43,422 bases of DNA, from the NCBI GenBank assembly GCA_964584255.1, contig CAZOZM010000015.1, positions 1-43,422 on the forward strand, given 5' to 3'. Under the pieces are notes generated by a model. That model saw only the letters and a program-made list of their open reading frames with translations. It searched no databases and was not told where the DNA came from. Numbering within the stretch: position 1 is the first letter of the stretch; each line of letters begins with the position of its first letter. Positions 1-6,910 of the stretch are shown here, piece after piece. Made by a program: the position numbers and the translations under genes. The DNA comes from UBA3775 sp964584255 (GTDB lineage: Bacteria; Bacillota; Clostridia; Lachnospirales; Lachnospiraceae).

Positions 1-12
1 CACCCGAAATTG

Positions 13-420
13 TTATGTGGCTTTCCGACTGAGTCCTATTATATCACGCTCATCTTTTTTATATTCTATCGCTGTAGAAGATACTGAATTTGCAAATCCC
101 GTTATTGGCACAACAGTGCCTGCTCCACCCGTTTTTGCCAGTTTTGCATAGATACCCCGTGCCGTAAATATTACGGAGAGCAATATAAGGGAAATTGTAG
201 TAAAAAGTTTTGAATCTTCTCCGGAAGCTCCCAAAGCCGAGAAACCTTCCATCAGTCCCTGGCCGCAAAGACATATCAGACCGCCCATCCAGAAAGCATT
301 AAATATATTCTTAGCTACGCTGTTCTTTGGTGTATTTTCGCTTACATATTTATTGTACAGTTCTTTTTTCTTCAAATCATTTTTTTCATTAATTACTTCT
401 CCTGCCGTTACCTTCTTCAT
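13..420 (-). CDS. spoVAC: Stage V sporulation protein AC (SpoVAC), 3' end out of frame at window edge
   Basis: SpoVA proteins form the spore inner-membrane channel for calcium-dipicolinate. The protein carries the family hallmarks: a first membrane helix with FWMGGLICLCGQ, a second around SLILLSVIFTARGIY, then GGAGTVVPITGFANSV and AIEYKK. I start it at the ATG at 418-420, because AGGAGG lies 8 bases upstream; the longer GTG start at 438 would overlap that ribosome binding site. The family normally runs to about 150 residues with further membrane helices. Here the frame ends with ...IIGLSRKAT and a stop at 13-15, after 135 residues. In another frame the last bases read SHITISG, resembling the expected FTIAGP segment, so a single frameshift in or near an A-run around base 22 is likely. 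It could be a real mutation or an error at a contig end. In Bacillus spoVA follows sigF; here metY and a lipoprotein gene lie between. Confidence 0.82.
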   Translation of the reverse strand: MKKVTAGEVINEKNDLKKKELYNKYVSENTPKNSVAKNIFNAFWMGGLICLCGQGLMEGFSALGASGEDSKLFTTISLILLSVIFTARGIYAKLAKTGGAGTVVPITGFANSVSSTAIEYKKDERDIIGLSRKAT

Positions 421-472
421 CCATATGTCCTCCTTCACTCTGTGAAATAAAGTATAATCCGGAAAAGCTCCA

Positions 473-505
473 TAAAAGAAGAAAGAGTCTGTGATAACAG
501 ACTCT
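473..505 (-). terminator. Intrinsic terminator after metY
   Basis: Perfect 9-bp arms (484-492 and 497-505) around a 4-base loop. On the minus strand a T-rich run (474-483) follows. It lies about 100 bases past the metY stop and separates metY from spoVAC. Confidence 0.85.
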
Positions 506-603
506 TGTGACTTCCTTACAGGTATTTTTACCTGACTTAAGATATTTATTCATTTTTTCATTTCAAACCTGTATATCCGTCCGGAACAGATATTATCCGA
601 TAA

Positions 604-1884
604 TCAGACTTTATCAAATGCCTGAGCAAGGTCCTCAATAATATCATCAATATGTTCCGTTCCTATTGACAGACGTATTGTATTTGGTTTGATATTCTGG
701 TCTTCAAGTTCCTCAGCAGTAAGCTGCGAATGTGTTGTCGTTGCAGGATGAATTACAAGGCTCTTAACATCAGCAACATTCGCAAGAAGCGAGAATATAT
801 TAAGACTGTCTATGAATTTATGTGCTTCTTCCTGTCCGCCCTTAATTTCAAAAGTAAATATTGATGCACCACCGTTAGGGAAATACTTTTCATAAAGTTC
901 ATGGTCCGGATGTTCCGGAAGCGACGGATGATTTACTTTTTCAACCTTTTCATGGTTCACCAGGAATTCAATAACCTTCTTTGTATTCTCAACATGTCTG
1001 TCAAGCCTGAGCGAAAGTGTCTCGACTCCCTGAAGCAGCAGAAATGCGTTAAATGGTGAAAGTGTTGCTCCCGTATCTCTGAGCAATATTGCCCTGATGT
1101 AAGTTACAAACGCTGCAGGACCTGCAGCATCCGCAAACGATACTCCGTGATAACTCGGATTTGGTGCTGCTATTCCCGGAAACTTTCCTGATTTCTTCCA
1201 GTCAAACTTACCGGAATCTACAATTATGCCTCCAAGAGTGGTTCCATGGCCTCCGATGAACTTAGTTGCCGAATGTACCACAATATCAGCACCATGTTCT
1301 ATCGGTCTGATCAGATAAGGTGTTCCAAAGGTATTATCGATTACCAACGGTATTCCATGCTTATGCGCTATTTCCGCAACTGCATCTATATCAGGAATGT
1401 CACTGTTTGGATTACCAAGTGTTTCAAGATAGACGGCTTTTGTATTTTCCTTTATTGCTCCCTCTAACTCTGAGAGGTTGTGAGCATCCACAAATGTTGT
1501 TGAAATACCGAATTTTGATAAAGTGTGTTCAAGAAGATTATAGCTTCCGCCATAAATTGTCTTCTGTGCAACAATATGGTCACCGGCCTGAGCAAGTGCT
1601 TCTATTGCATAGGTGATTGCCGCTGCCCCCGATGCAGTTGCCAGTGCAGCCACACCGCCTTCCAGGGCTGCAATTCTTTTTTCGAAAACGTCCTGAGTTG
1701 AATTGGTAAGTCTGCCGTAAATATTTCCTGCATCAGCAAGTCCAAATCTTGCTGCGGCATGTGCCGAATTCTTAAAAACGTAAGACGTTGTCTGGTAAAT
1801 AGGTACCGCCCTTGCATCCGTTGTCGGATCCGGCTGTTCCTGTCCTACGTGAAGCTGTAAAGTCTCAAATCTGTAATTGCTCAT
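604..1884 (-). CDS. metY: O-acetylhomoserine sulfhydrylase (O-acetylhomoserine aminocarboxypropyltransferase)
   Basis: This is a PLP-dependent Cys/Met-metabolism enzyme of fold type I that makes homocysteine from O-acetylhomoserine and sulfide, in the cytosol. The 426-residue length and the opening (FETLQLHVGQEQPDPTTDARAVPIY) fit the MetY subgroup rather than the shorter MetB/MetC group. Other family segments are YGRLTNST, the SGAAAITYA phosphate-binding stretch, LGNPNSDIPDI, VIDNTFGTPYLIRP, and the PLP lysine in SATKFIGGHG. The start is the ATG at 1882-1884 behind AAAGGAGAT; an upstream in-frame extension has no good ribosome site and falls in the structured leader. The gene is monocistronic, with its own consensus promoter at 2036-2064, a roughly 145-base leader and a terminator at 473-505. 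It sits between the sporulation sigma operon and spoVAC, with no evident functional link to either. Confidence 0.93.
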   Translation of the reverse strand: MSNYRFETLQLHVGQEQPDPTTDARAVPIYQTTSYVFKNSAHAAARFGLADAGNIYGRLTNSTQDVFEKRIAALEGGVAALATASGAAAITYAIEALAQAGDHIVAQKTIYGGSYNLLEHTLSKFGISTTFVDAHNLSELEGAIKENTKAVYLETLGNPNSDIPDIDAVAEIAHKHGIPLVIDNTFGTPYLIRPIEHGADIVVHSATKFIGGHGTTLGGIIVDSGKFDWKKSGKFPGIAAPNPSYHGVSFADAAGPAAFVTYIRAILLRDTGATLSPFNAFLLLQGVETLSLRLDRHVENTKKVIEFLVNHEKVEKVNHPSLPEHPDHELYEKYFPNGGASIFTFEIKGGQEEAHKFIDSLNIFSLLANVADVKSLVIHPATTTHSQLTAEELEDQNIKPNTIRLSIGTEHIDDIIEDLAQAFDKV

Positions 1885-2030
1885 TTTTATCTCCTTTCCT
1901 GCGCACTTCCTTCGCCGTCGAAGTTTCATCGTGCACACAAACCCAGATTTTATATGTGAAAACCATGTCTTCACATTTTTATTTCCTCATTGGGAATTTG
2001 TATCTTTTATGTCGCGCAACATTTAATATG
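1885..2030 (-). promoter_or_regulatory. Structured 5' leader of metY, candidate cis-regulatory RNA
   Basis: About 145 bases separate the predicted transcription start from the metY ATG, far more than a ribosome site needs. On the minus strand I see three hairpins in a row: ATTTCC/GGAAAT-type arms around 1977-1994, ATGTGAA/TTCACAT, and a two-part stem (UGUGCAC with GUGCGCA, enclosing CUUCG-ACGG-CGAAG) that ends just before the GGAGAT ribosome site. The inner loop contains GATGAAA. I could not match it to an S-box (no GGCAACC core) or a T-box (no AGGGTGG). A methionine- or SAM-responsive element would make sense for metY, but that is inference. Confidence 0.45.
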
Positions 2031-2035
2031 CCTAA

Positions 2036-2064
2036 ATAATACTTTCGATTCCCTAGTTTGTCAA
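2036..2064 (-). promoter_or_regulatory. Sigma-A-type promoter for metY
   Basis: TTGACA (2059-2064), 17 bases, then TATTAT (2036-2041) on the minus strand. Near-consensus elements at ideal spacing. Confidence 0.8.
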
Positions 2065-2228
2065 TAGGATTACGAGTTATAGAGTTATCCGTATTTTCTA
2101 TCATTTGTTATAGCTTTAGACTATAATATTCAGTACACAATAAACTGTTCCCTATAAGATCCCATCTGAGTAAATACTAAAGCCCCGGGATCTCTTAAAA
2201 CTTTCTTCAACGGTCCGGATTTCGTTTT
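2065..2228 (-). other. Gene-free stretch with an inverted repeat
   Basis: Part of the 392-base gap between metY and the lipoprotein gene. An AGATCCC/GGGATCT inverted repeat with a long loop lies at about 2158-2192, upstream of the metY promoter, so it should not be in the metY mRNA. I see no other gene or motif here. Confidence 0.3.
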
Positions 2229-2256
2229 AGAAAAACACAGGGGCTGATAGCCCCGT
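2229..2256 (-). terminator. Terminator after the lipoprotein gene
   Basis: GGGGCT/AGCCCC hairpin (2240-2245 with 2249-2254) followed on the minus strand by a short T-run (2231-2235). It ends the transcript that includes sigF and the lipoprotein gene. Confidence 0.75.
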
Positions 2257-2276
2257 CATATAAAAAAAGAGGTACA

Positions 2277-3365
2277 CTACCTGTACCTCTTCTTATTTAT
2301 TCCGCTCTGGTTTCTCTTTTTTACGCTGTATGTCAAATATACGGCCGATGCAATTACTAAAGCGGCTGTTAAAACCTCTACAATATTATATAAGACTCTT
2401 CCGATCCCAAATGCTGAATTGATATCCGCCACTTCACTCTCCGTAAGCTGTTTTCCTACTTTAAAGCATAGATTTTTGCCTTTTCCCAATACCTCTACCG
2501 TCCAGATTCCATCATCGTAAAACTTTGCCGCATCCACACTTATCAGCGGAAGTCCTTCTTTCTCCGGCAGGTTAAATATATATGATATCCTTCCGACATT
2601 TGAAAAACTGTTAATGCCTTCGCCAAGATAACTGAACTCATATGTTGTTCCGGATGCTGAATACACAGTCGGTCTTTCCATTGATGCAATTATCTCATCT
2701 TCATATACTATGACATGGCTCTCGCCTTCTTTGAAATGAAGATTGTATATTACGGTACAGAGTGCCGGTTCCCCATTCTCCTCATCTATAATGTACAATG
2801 CTGTTTTTTCACCTTCCCCGGGTATCATGTTTTCGGTTTCGTCTTTGTCGGTAATCCCATATAAAGCAGCTGCCTCACTATAACAGGCCTTTGTATCAAG
2901 ATTTTCAATTGTTTCCGTAAGAGTGTCATATACCGACTTTTCAATCAGCTCCTTTTCGGTGGAATTAACGTAAATTAATCCCATAATGTCACTGCCGTCC
3001 ACCTTAATGCTGCTGCCACTGTTAAATTCTTTTATGCTTTCCGAGTCAGCCTCAACCTTTGATACCTTTAATATCATGGTTCTTGCAACCGGCACATAAC
3101 TTTCTGCCGCGCTCATGTTTGTAAGTGTAAAGGTTTTTTTCACTGTACACACAAGTTCATCCGGAAACGGATATTCTGCATCGGTAAGATCAAAGACCAC
3201 ATTCCCATTATCCACCGATATACTGTTTTCGCTTCCTATTGTTAATTCATGTACCGTATTTCCTTCCGACTTTCTCTTATACTCCGCATCTTTTTTTCCG
3301 CATGAAGTCAATATAAGTCCCGAAAGCAGCATAAGCACTACGGCCACAGTTTTTACCTTTTTCAT
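2277..3365 (-). CDS. Uncharacterised membrane-anchored lipoprotein downstream of sigF
   Basis: I do not recognise the family. From the ATG at 3363-3365 the protein has 362 residues and opens with a textbook lipoprotein signal: MKKVKTVAVV, a hydrophobic stretch and the lipobox LTSC, with Cys22 as the lipid site. The middle is a mixed beta-rich extracytoplasmic region with many acidic residues. A hydrophobic helix (NIVEVLTAALVIASAVYL) at about 326-348 and a basic tail (KKRYR) form a second membrane anchor. An alternative GTG start at 3425 adds 20 residues, but they spoil the signal peptide; neither start has a well-spaced ribosome site. It follows sigF within about 90 bases with no terminator between, so it is probably in the sporulation operon, in the position spoVAA holds in Bacillus. 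It does not look like SpoVAA. A role in the forespore or mother-cell envelope is a guess. Confidence 0.7.
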   Translation of the reverse strand: MKKVKTVAVVLMLLSGLILTSCGKKDAEYKRKSEGNTVHELTIGSENSISVDNGNVVFDLTDAEYPFPDELVCTVKKTFTLTNMSAAESYVPVARTMILKVSKVEADSESIKEFNSGSSIKVDGSDIMGLIYVNSTEKELIEKSVYDTLTETIENLDTKACYSEAAALYGITDKDETENMIPGEGEKTALYIIDEENGEPALCTVIYNLHFKEGESHVIVYEDEIIASMERPTVYSASGTTYEFSYLGEGINSFSNVGRISYIFNLPEKEGLPLISVDAAKFYDDGIWTVEVLGKGKNLCFKVGKQLTESEVADINSAFGIGRVLYNIVEVLTAALVIASAVYLTYSVKKRNQSGINKKRYR

Positions 3366-3451
3366 ATCCTTAGTAAGGAAGATATTTCTCTCCCGCTTTT
3401 CCTCCGTTAATGGTCGATTATTCACTGACTTATTTTACCCCATATACGTAC

Positions 3452-4165
3452 TCAAATCAAATTGTTTTTCATGCTGTTAAGAATCTTCTTCTCCATTCTT
3501 GAAACCTGTACCTGAGATATGTTAAGTTTTTCCGCTATCCAACTTTGCGTACGATTCTCAAAGTACCTCTTGCCTATAATAAAACGGTCTCTCTCACTTA
3601 GTTTTTCAAGAACCTCCTTCAATGCGTAATGATCTACCACCGGTTCTTCAAACTCCTGACCTCCCGATGTTTTGTCAATCAGATATACATCTGTTCCATC
3701 ACCGTCATATATCGTCTTATAAAGAGACTCTACCTCGGAACATGCGGCCACTGCCAATGCCGCATCGTAAGAATCAATTCCCAATGATGCGGCTATTTCA
3801 TCAATTCTCACATCCCTTCCGAGAGCATTTTCCATCCGTTCCTTTTCCCTGTAAATCTTTACTGCGTTTTCCTTAATCATACGGCTGACTTTAATACTTC
3901 CGTCATCACGGAGAAAACGTTTTATTTCCCCGGCTATAAGCGGAATTGCATACGTCGACAGCTGCAGCCCCAGACTTAAATCAAACTTATCTATTGCCTT
4001 AATCAGACCGATTATGCCGATTTGAAACAAATCCTCCTGCGGGACTCCTCTGCCGGCATATCTTCTGACCACACTCCAGACAAGTCCCTCATTGCTCAGG
4101 ACAAGTTCATCTCTCGCAGACATGTCCCCGCCCCTTAACCTTTTAATCAATTCCAAAGAATCCAA
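3452..4165 (-). CDS. sigF: RNA polymerase sporulation sigma factor sigma-F
   Basis: Forespore-specific sigma factor, the first compartment-specific regulator of sporulation. The 237 residues show sigma-70 region 2 (NEGLVWSVVRRY, then the core-binding EDLFQIGIIGLIKAIDKFD and STYAIPLIAGEI), region 3 (VRIDEIAASLGI) and the region 4 helix-turn-helix (RTQSWIAEKLNISQVQVSRM). The order spoIIAA-spoIIAB-this gene identifies it as sigma-F rather than sigma-G. The start ATG lies 16 bases after the spoIIAB stop. The family is held inactive by SpoIIAB until SpoIIAA is dephosphorylated; that whole switch is encoded here. Confidence 0.95.
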   Translation of the reverse strand: MDSLELIKRLRGGDMSARDELVLSNEGLVWSVVRRYAGRGVPQEDLFQIGIIGLIKAIDKFDLSLGLQLSTYAIPLIAGEIKRFLRDDGSIKVSRMIKENAVKIYREKERMENALGRDVRIDEIAASLGIDSYDAALAVAACSEVESLYKTIYDGDGTDVYLIDKTSGGQEFEEPVVDHYALKEVLEKLSERDRFIIGKRYFENRTQSWIAEKLNISQVQVSRMEKKILNSMKNNLI

Positions 4166-4181
4166 AGCTTTACCTCTCTAA

Positions 4182-4697
4182 TCAGGCTCTGCCAATTTTC
4201 TTTTCCATATGTACTCTGGTTCCTTTTCCCTTCGTGCTCTCGACGCTCAATATGTCGGTAAACAGTTCCATAAATGTAAATCCCATGCCTGAGCGTTCGG
4301 AATCTGAACCCGTAGTAAACATCGGCTCCATTGCCTGTTTGACATTTTCTATTCCCTTTCCATAGTCTTCCACATCTACAACCACATTATTCCCCTGCCT
4401 TGAAAGGTGAATTCTGATTTTCCCGGATTCATCATCATATGCATGAACAACCGAATTGGTAACTGCTTCCGACACTGCTGTTTTCAAGTCTGCAAGTTCC
4501 TCCATATCAGGATTTAAACAGACAATGAATGCTGATACCGCCATTCTTGCGAATCCTTCATTTTCACCGCGGCTTAAAAACTCTATAAAGATTTCGTTAT
4601 CACATTCCTCAGGGATTTCGGAAGCATTTCTCTTTTCCCTCAACGCATCCGTGTCTGCTCCGACATAATTTTCACTACAAAAGTTCTTACTCTCCAT
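4182..4697 (-). CDS. spoIIAB: Anti-sigma-F factor and serine kinase SpoIIAB
   Basis: GHKL-fold ATPase that binds and inhibits sigma-F and phosphorylates SpoIIAA. The Bergerat ATP site is complete: N-box SEAVTNSVVHAYDD, G1 box EDYGKGI, and G2 lid GSDSERSGMGFTFME. The start ATG overlaps the 3' end of spoIIAA by 11 bases, typical of translational coupling in this operon. At 171 residues it is about 25 longer than the Bacillus protein. The extra residues are an N-terminal, charged, low-complexity extension (about 1-33) before the conserved NEIFIEFLSRGENEGFAR. I see no better internal start, so the extension is probably real. Confidence 0.94.
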   Translation of the reverse strand: MESKNFCSENYVGADTDALREKRNASEIPEECDNEIFIEFLSRGENEGFARMAVSAFIVCLNPDMEELADLKTAVSEAVTNSVVHAYDDESGKIRIHLSRQGNNVVVDVEDYGKGIENVKQAMEPMFTTGSDSERSGMGFTFMELFTDILSVESTKGKGTRVHMEKKIGRA

Positions 4698-5031
4698 ATG
4701 GTCTTTTTTCCTCCATATCCATTATCTGGTACAATCCTGAATACCGTAATATTCTCATAACAACCGGTTTTACCCCCACCGCCCTCATTTTACCGCCTTT
4801 TCCGGCGATTTTTCTGTATCTCCCCATAATGAATCCAATACCCGAGCTGTCCATAAAATCCACCTTTTCAAAATCAAAAACTATGTTTTTTATGTCGCAT
4901 TCTGCCATCAGGGAATCAACCCGTTTCTTCAATTTTGACGCCGCACAGTCATCTATATCTCCGTCAGGACAGATATATAAAGTATGGTCCTTTATCATAT
5001 AACCGGCCGGATGTTTTCCTTCTTTTTTCAC
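4687..5031 (-). CDS. spoIIAA: Anti-anti-sigma-F factor SpoIIAA
   Basis: STAS-domain partner switch: the unphosphorylated protein displaces SpoIIAB from sigma-F. The phosphorylation site is plain in FMDSSGIGFIMGRY, with the second serine of DSS (Ser63) matching the known site. I start it at the GTG at 5029-5031 because AGGAGG lies just upstream at normal spacing. This gives 114 residues, the usual family size, and drops a 32-residue upstream extension that has no support. The first gene of the spoIIA operon, it begins about 110 bases after the terminator of the preceding transcript, so the promoter must lie in 5032-5140. I could not make a convincing sigma-H or sigma-F promoter there. Confidence 0.93.
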   Translation of the reverse strand: MKKEGKHPAGYMIKDHTLYICPDGDIDDCAASKLKKRVDSLMAECDIKNIVFDFEKVDFMDSSGIGFIMGRYRKIAGKGGKMRAVGVKPVVMRILRYSGLYQIMDMEEKRPYGE

Positions 5032-5140
5032 AATCTCCCTCCTAACTCCAACCACCGGTACGGCAGATGGTTTATTCACCGGCAGGGCTACAATATTGTG
5101 TCTCAATAATGCCTCAAAAAATGACAAAAAAAGCCCTGCA

Positions 5141-5175
5141 AAAAAATAAAGCCGAAAATTTAAATTTTCGGCTTT
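5141..5175 (-). terminator. Terminator after the zinc-ribbon/TPR gene
   Basis: Perfect 28-bp palindrome (5148-5175) with AAGCCG/CGGCTT ends, followed on the minus strand by six T (5141-5146). Because it is fully symmetric it could also act for the plus strand, although no plus-strand gene is nearby. Confidence 0.85.
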
Positions 5176-5212
5176 TGTAAAATCTTATATGAACTGGATT
5201 TCTCCGGTACTT

Positions 5213-6670
5213 TTACTGTAAAGATGCAATCCACTGCTTAACCGTGGCTGCATAAGTTCCGTCAGCATACTTATTGACATAATCATCGTAGTACTTCCGT
5301 GCCTGGGTATTGTCCCCGATAAGCTGATAGCTGCGTCCGAGAAGATATAACGTTTCTTCATTATCAGGTGCTTCCTGATAGGAAAGAATAAACATATAGT
5401 TAGCATTTTCATTATCTCCAGCATCCATATATGCCTTACCCTTTGAGAGAAGTTCTTCTCCGGAATATGTTTTGTTCATGACATCAGGAAACTTAATCAG
5501 CACAAGGTCATACAGAAACTTGGCATTTTTATTAGTAAGTTCCGCTTCACTAATGGCCGCAAGCTTCTGCTTGAGCATGTATTGCTGAAAATCATCAACA
5601 ACTCCGTCACCTGTCGTGATTTCCTCATAATACTGTATCATATTTATTACATTATCAAAATACTTCTCGCCCTCAAGCTCGCTTATTTTTTTCTTATATT
5701 CATCCACATTCAGTTCCTGAAGTTCGAGTTTTGTCTGAAGTGATGCATTTTCCGTTTCAAGAGAACTTATTTCCGAAAGATATTCCGCAGCCTGTTCTCC
5801 ACTTTCCTTTTCCATGCCAAGCATATCATAATTAAGAGACTGTCTTATTCCCGGTACTACCAGAAAATAAACTGCCATCATTCCTATAAGCACACCTGCC
5901 ATAAGACTGACGAATATTTTGTATTCGGAATTATTGTCCCTGACTCCCGACACCGGAACGATATTCTGTTTTACCCTTCCTCCGAGAATATTCCGGACAT
6001 CTTTATCCTCTTCCTTCTTTTCAGAAATGGAAACATCAATATCAAGATTCTTAAATCTTAAATCCTTTATGAGTTTCATATATCTCAGAGAAGTAGGATT
6101 TGCTATATCAGTCTTTAGACTTCTTTTAAGGCACTTTCTCGCTCTCTCATAATCCTCATTCCTGATATATATGAGTGCCAGCAGCTGCCACGCCTTAACG
6201 TAGTCCGGATTATACTGCACCGCCTTTTTAAGCTGTATAAGTGCAAGATCATCACCGTCCTGTTTCAGGACTTCGAGTGCCTGGTTGCATTTTCTTATTG
6301 CAGCCCTGCAATGATTAAATTTGACTGCATTATTCTGTACGGTTGCTATAAGTCTGTCAGCCGTAGGATTATGATCCCTGTAGTTTTTTGAGATAATCCA
6401 CTGACTTAATCCCTGAGCTGCCTCTCCTATTTCAAAATAACATAAACCGAGCAGGTTTCTGGCATCAATATAGTCCTTTTCCAATTCCAGACATCTGACA
6501 AGATTATCTATGGCTCCGGTTATATCTCTGAGTTTAGCTCTTTCAAGCCCGCGGTTATAGTAATAACATGCCAGCTTGTGCGCCTTTTTTCTCATGGCAA
6601 GACTGTATCCGCAGCTGTCACAGACATTTTTTCTTGGAGCAATTACCGCTCCGCATTTTGGACATATCAT
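5213..6670 (-). CDS. Membrane protein with zinc ribbon and TPR repeats
   Basis: A 485-residue protein built from four parts. Residues 1-22 form a zinc ribbon (CPKC at 3-6, CDSC at 17-20). Residues 30-200 are TPR-like helical repeats with the typical spacing (AIDNLVRCLELEKDYIDARNLL; ALIQLKKAVQYNPDYVKAWQ). A single membrane helix spans about 251-273. Residues 285-337 form a predicted coiled coil, and a second TPR block runs from about 410 to the end (NEETLYLLGRSYQLIGDNTQARKYY). With no signal peptide, the first TPR block should be cytosolic and the second outside. The ATG at 6668-6670 overlaps the stop of a 49-residue gene by one base (TAATG). The function is unknown; the architecture suggests a protein-interaction scaffold linking cytosol and envelope. 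Confidence 0.85.
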   Translation of the reverse strand: MICPKCGAVIAPRKNVCDSCGYSLAMRKKAHKLACYYYNRGLERAKLRDITGAIDNLVRCLELEKDYIDARNLLGLCYFEIGEAAQGLSQWIISKNYRDHNPTADRLIATVQNNAVKFNHCRAAIRKCNQALEVLKQDGDDLALIQLKKAVQYNPDYVKAWQLLALIYIRNEDYERARKCLKRSLKTDIANPTSLRYMKLIKDLRFKNLDIDVSISEKKEEDKDVRNILGGRVKQNIVPVSGVRDNNSEYKIFVSLMAGVLIGMMAVYFLVVPGIRQSLNYDMLGMEKESGEQAAEYLSEISSLETENASLQTKLELQELNVDEYKKKISELEGEKYFDNVINMIQYYEEITTGDGVVDDFQQYMLKQKLAAISEAELTNKNAKFLYDLVLIKFPDVMNKTYSGEELLSKGKAYMDAGDNENANYMFILSYQEAPDNEETLYLLGRSYQLIGDNTQARKYYDDYVNKYADGTYAATVKQWIASLQ

Positions 6671-6819
6671 TACTTACTTTTATCCTTCCTGACACCGGGC
6701 ACAAGAGAATCCAGGATGTCCGTAATATCAAGATTTCTGTTTTCCAAGACTGCTTCTTCTGCCTGTTCTATTTCAAGAGATGGTGAAAACTTGGCAACCT
6801 CTTCTTCAAAATTAAACAT
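6670..6819 (-). CDS. Small acidic protein (49 residues) coupled to the zinc-ribbon/TPR gene
   Basis: ATG at 6817-6819 with a strong GGGAGG ribosome site 4 bases upstream, then 49 sense codons and a TAA at 6670-6672 whose last base is the first base of the next ATG. The protein begins MFNFEEEVAKFSPSLEIEQ and contains ITDILDSLVPG near the end; it is strongly acidic and helical in character with no membrane segment. The excellent ribosome site and the stop-start overlap make it a real gene. Its tight link to the TPR protein suggests a partner or regulator of it. A candidate promoter (TTGCTT, 17 bases, TATATT at 6837-6842) overlaps the valS terminator region, leaving only a very short leader. Confidence 0.75.
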   Translation of the reverse strand: MFNFEEEVAKFSPSLEIEQAEEAVLENRNLDITDILDSLVPGVRKDKSK

Positions 6820-6855
6820 TTTTTCCTCCCTTATCCAATATAGAATTGAACTAGG

Positions 6856-6896
6856 TTAAAAGCAAGCCTCCGCCACATAAAACAGCGGAAGCCTGC
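6856..6896 (-). terminator. Terminator after valS
   Basis: A 12-bp stem with two G-U pairs (6862-6873 with 6885-6896), followed on the minus strand by TTTTAA (6856-6861). It separates valS from the small-gene/TPR transcript. Confidence 0.8.
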
Positions 6897-6910
6897 CGCA
6901 AACTTCGTCA

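Noticed and set aside
2158..2192. Inverted repeat AGATCCC/GGGATCT as metY regulatory element
   Set aside because: It lies upstream of the well-supported metY promoter and would not be in the transcript; no other evidence for function.
1885..2276. S-box SAM riboswitch or T-box ahead of metY
   Set aside because: No GGCAACC-type core of the S-box and no AGGGTGG T-box sequence on the minus strand. Kept only as an unclassified leader.
5032..5140. Sigma-H or sigma-F promoter for the spoIIA operon
   Set aside because: A GAAT-like -10 occurs in GGTGAATAAACC, but I found no matching -35 at the right distance, so I do not call it.
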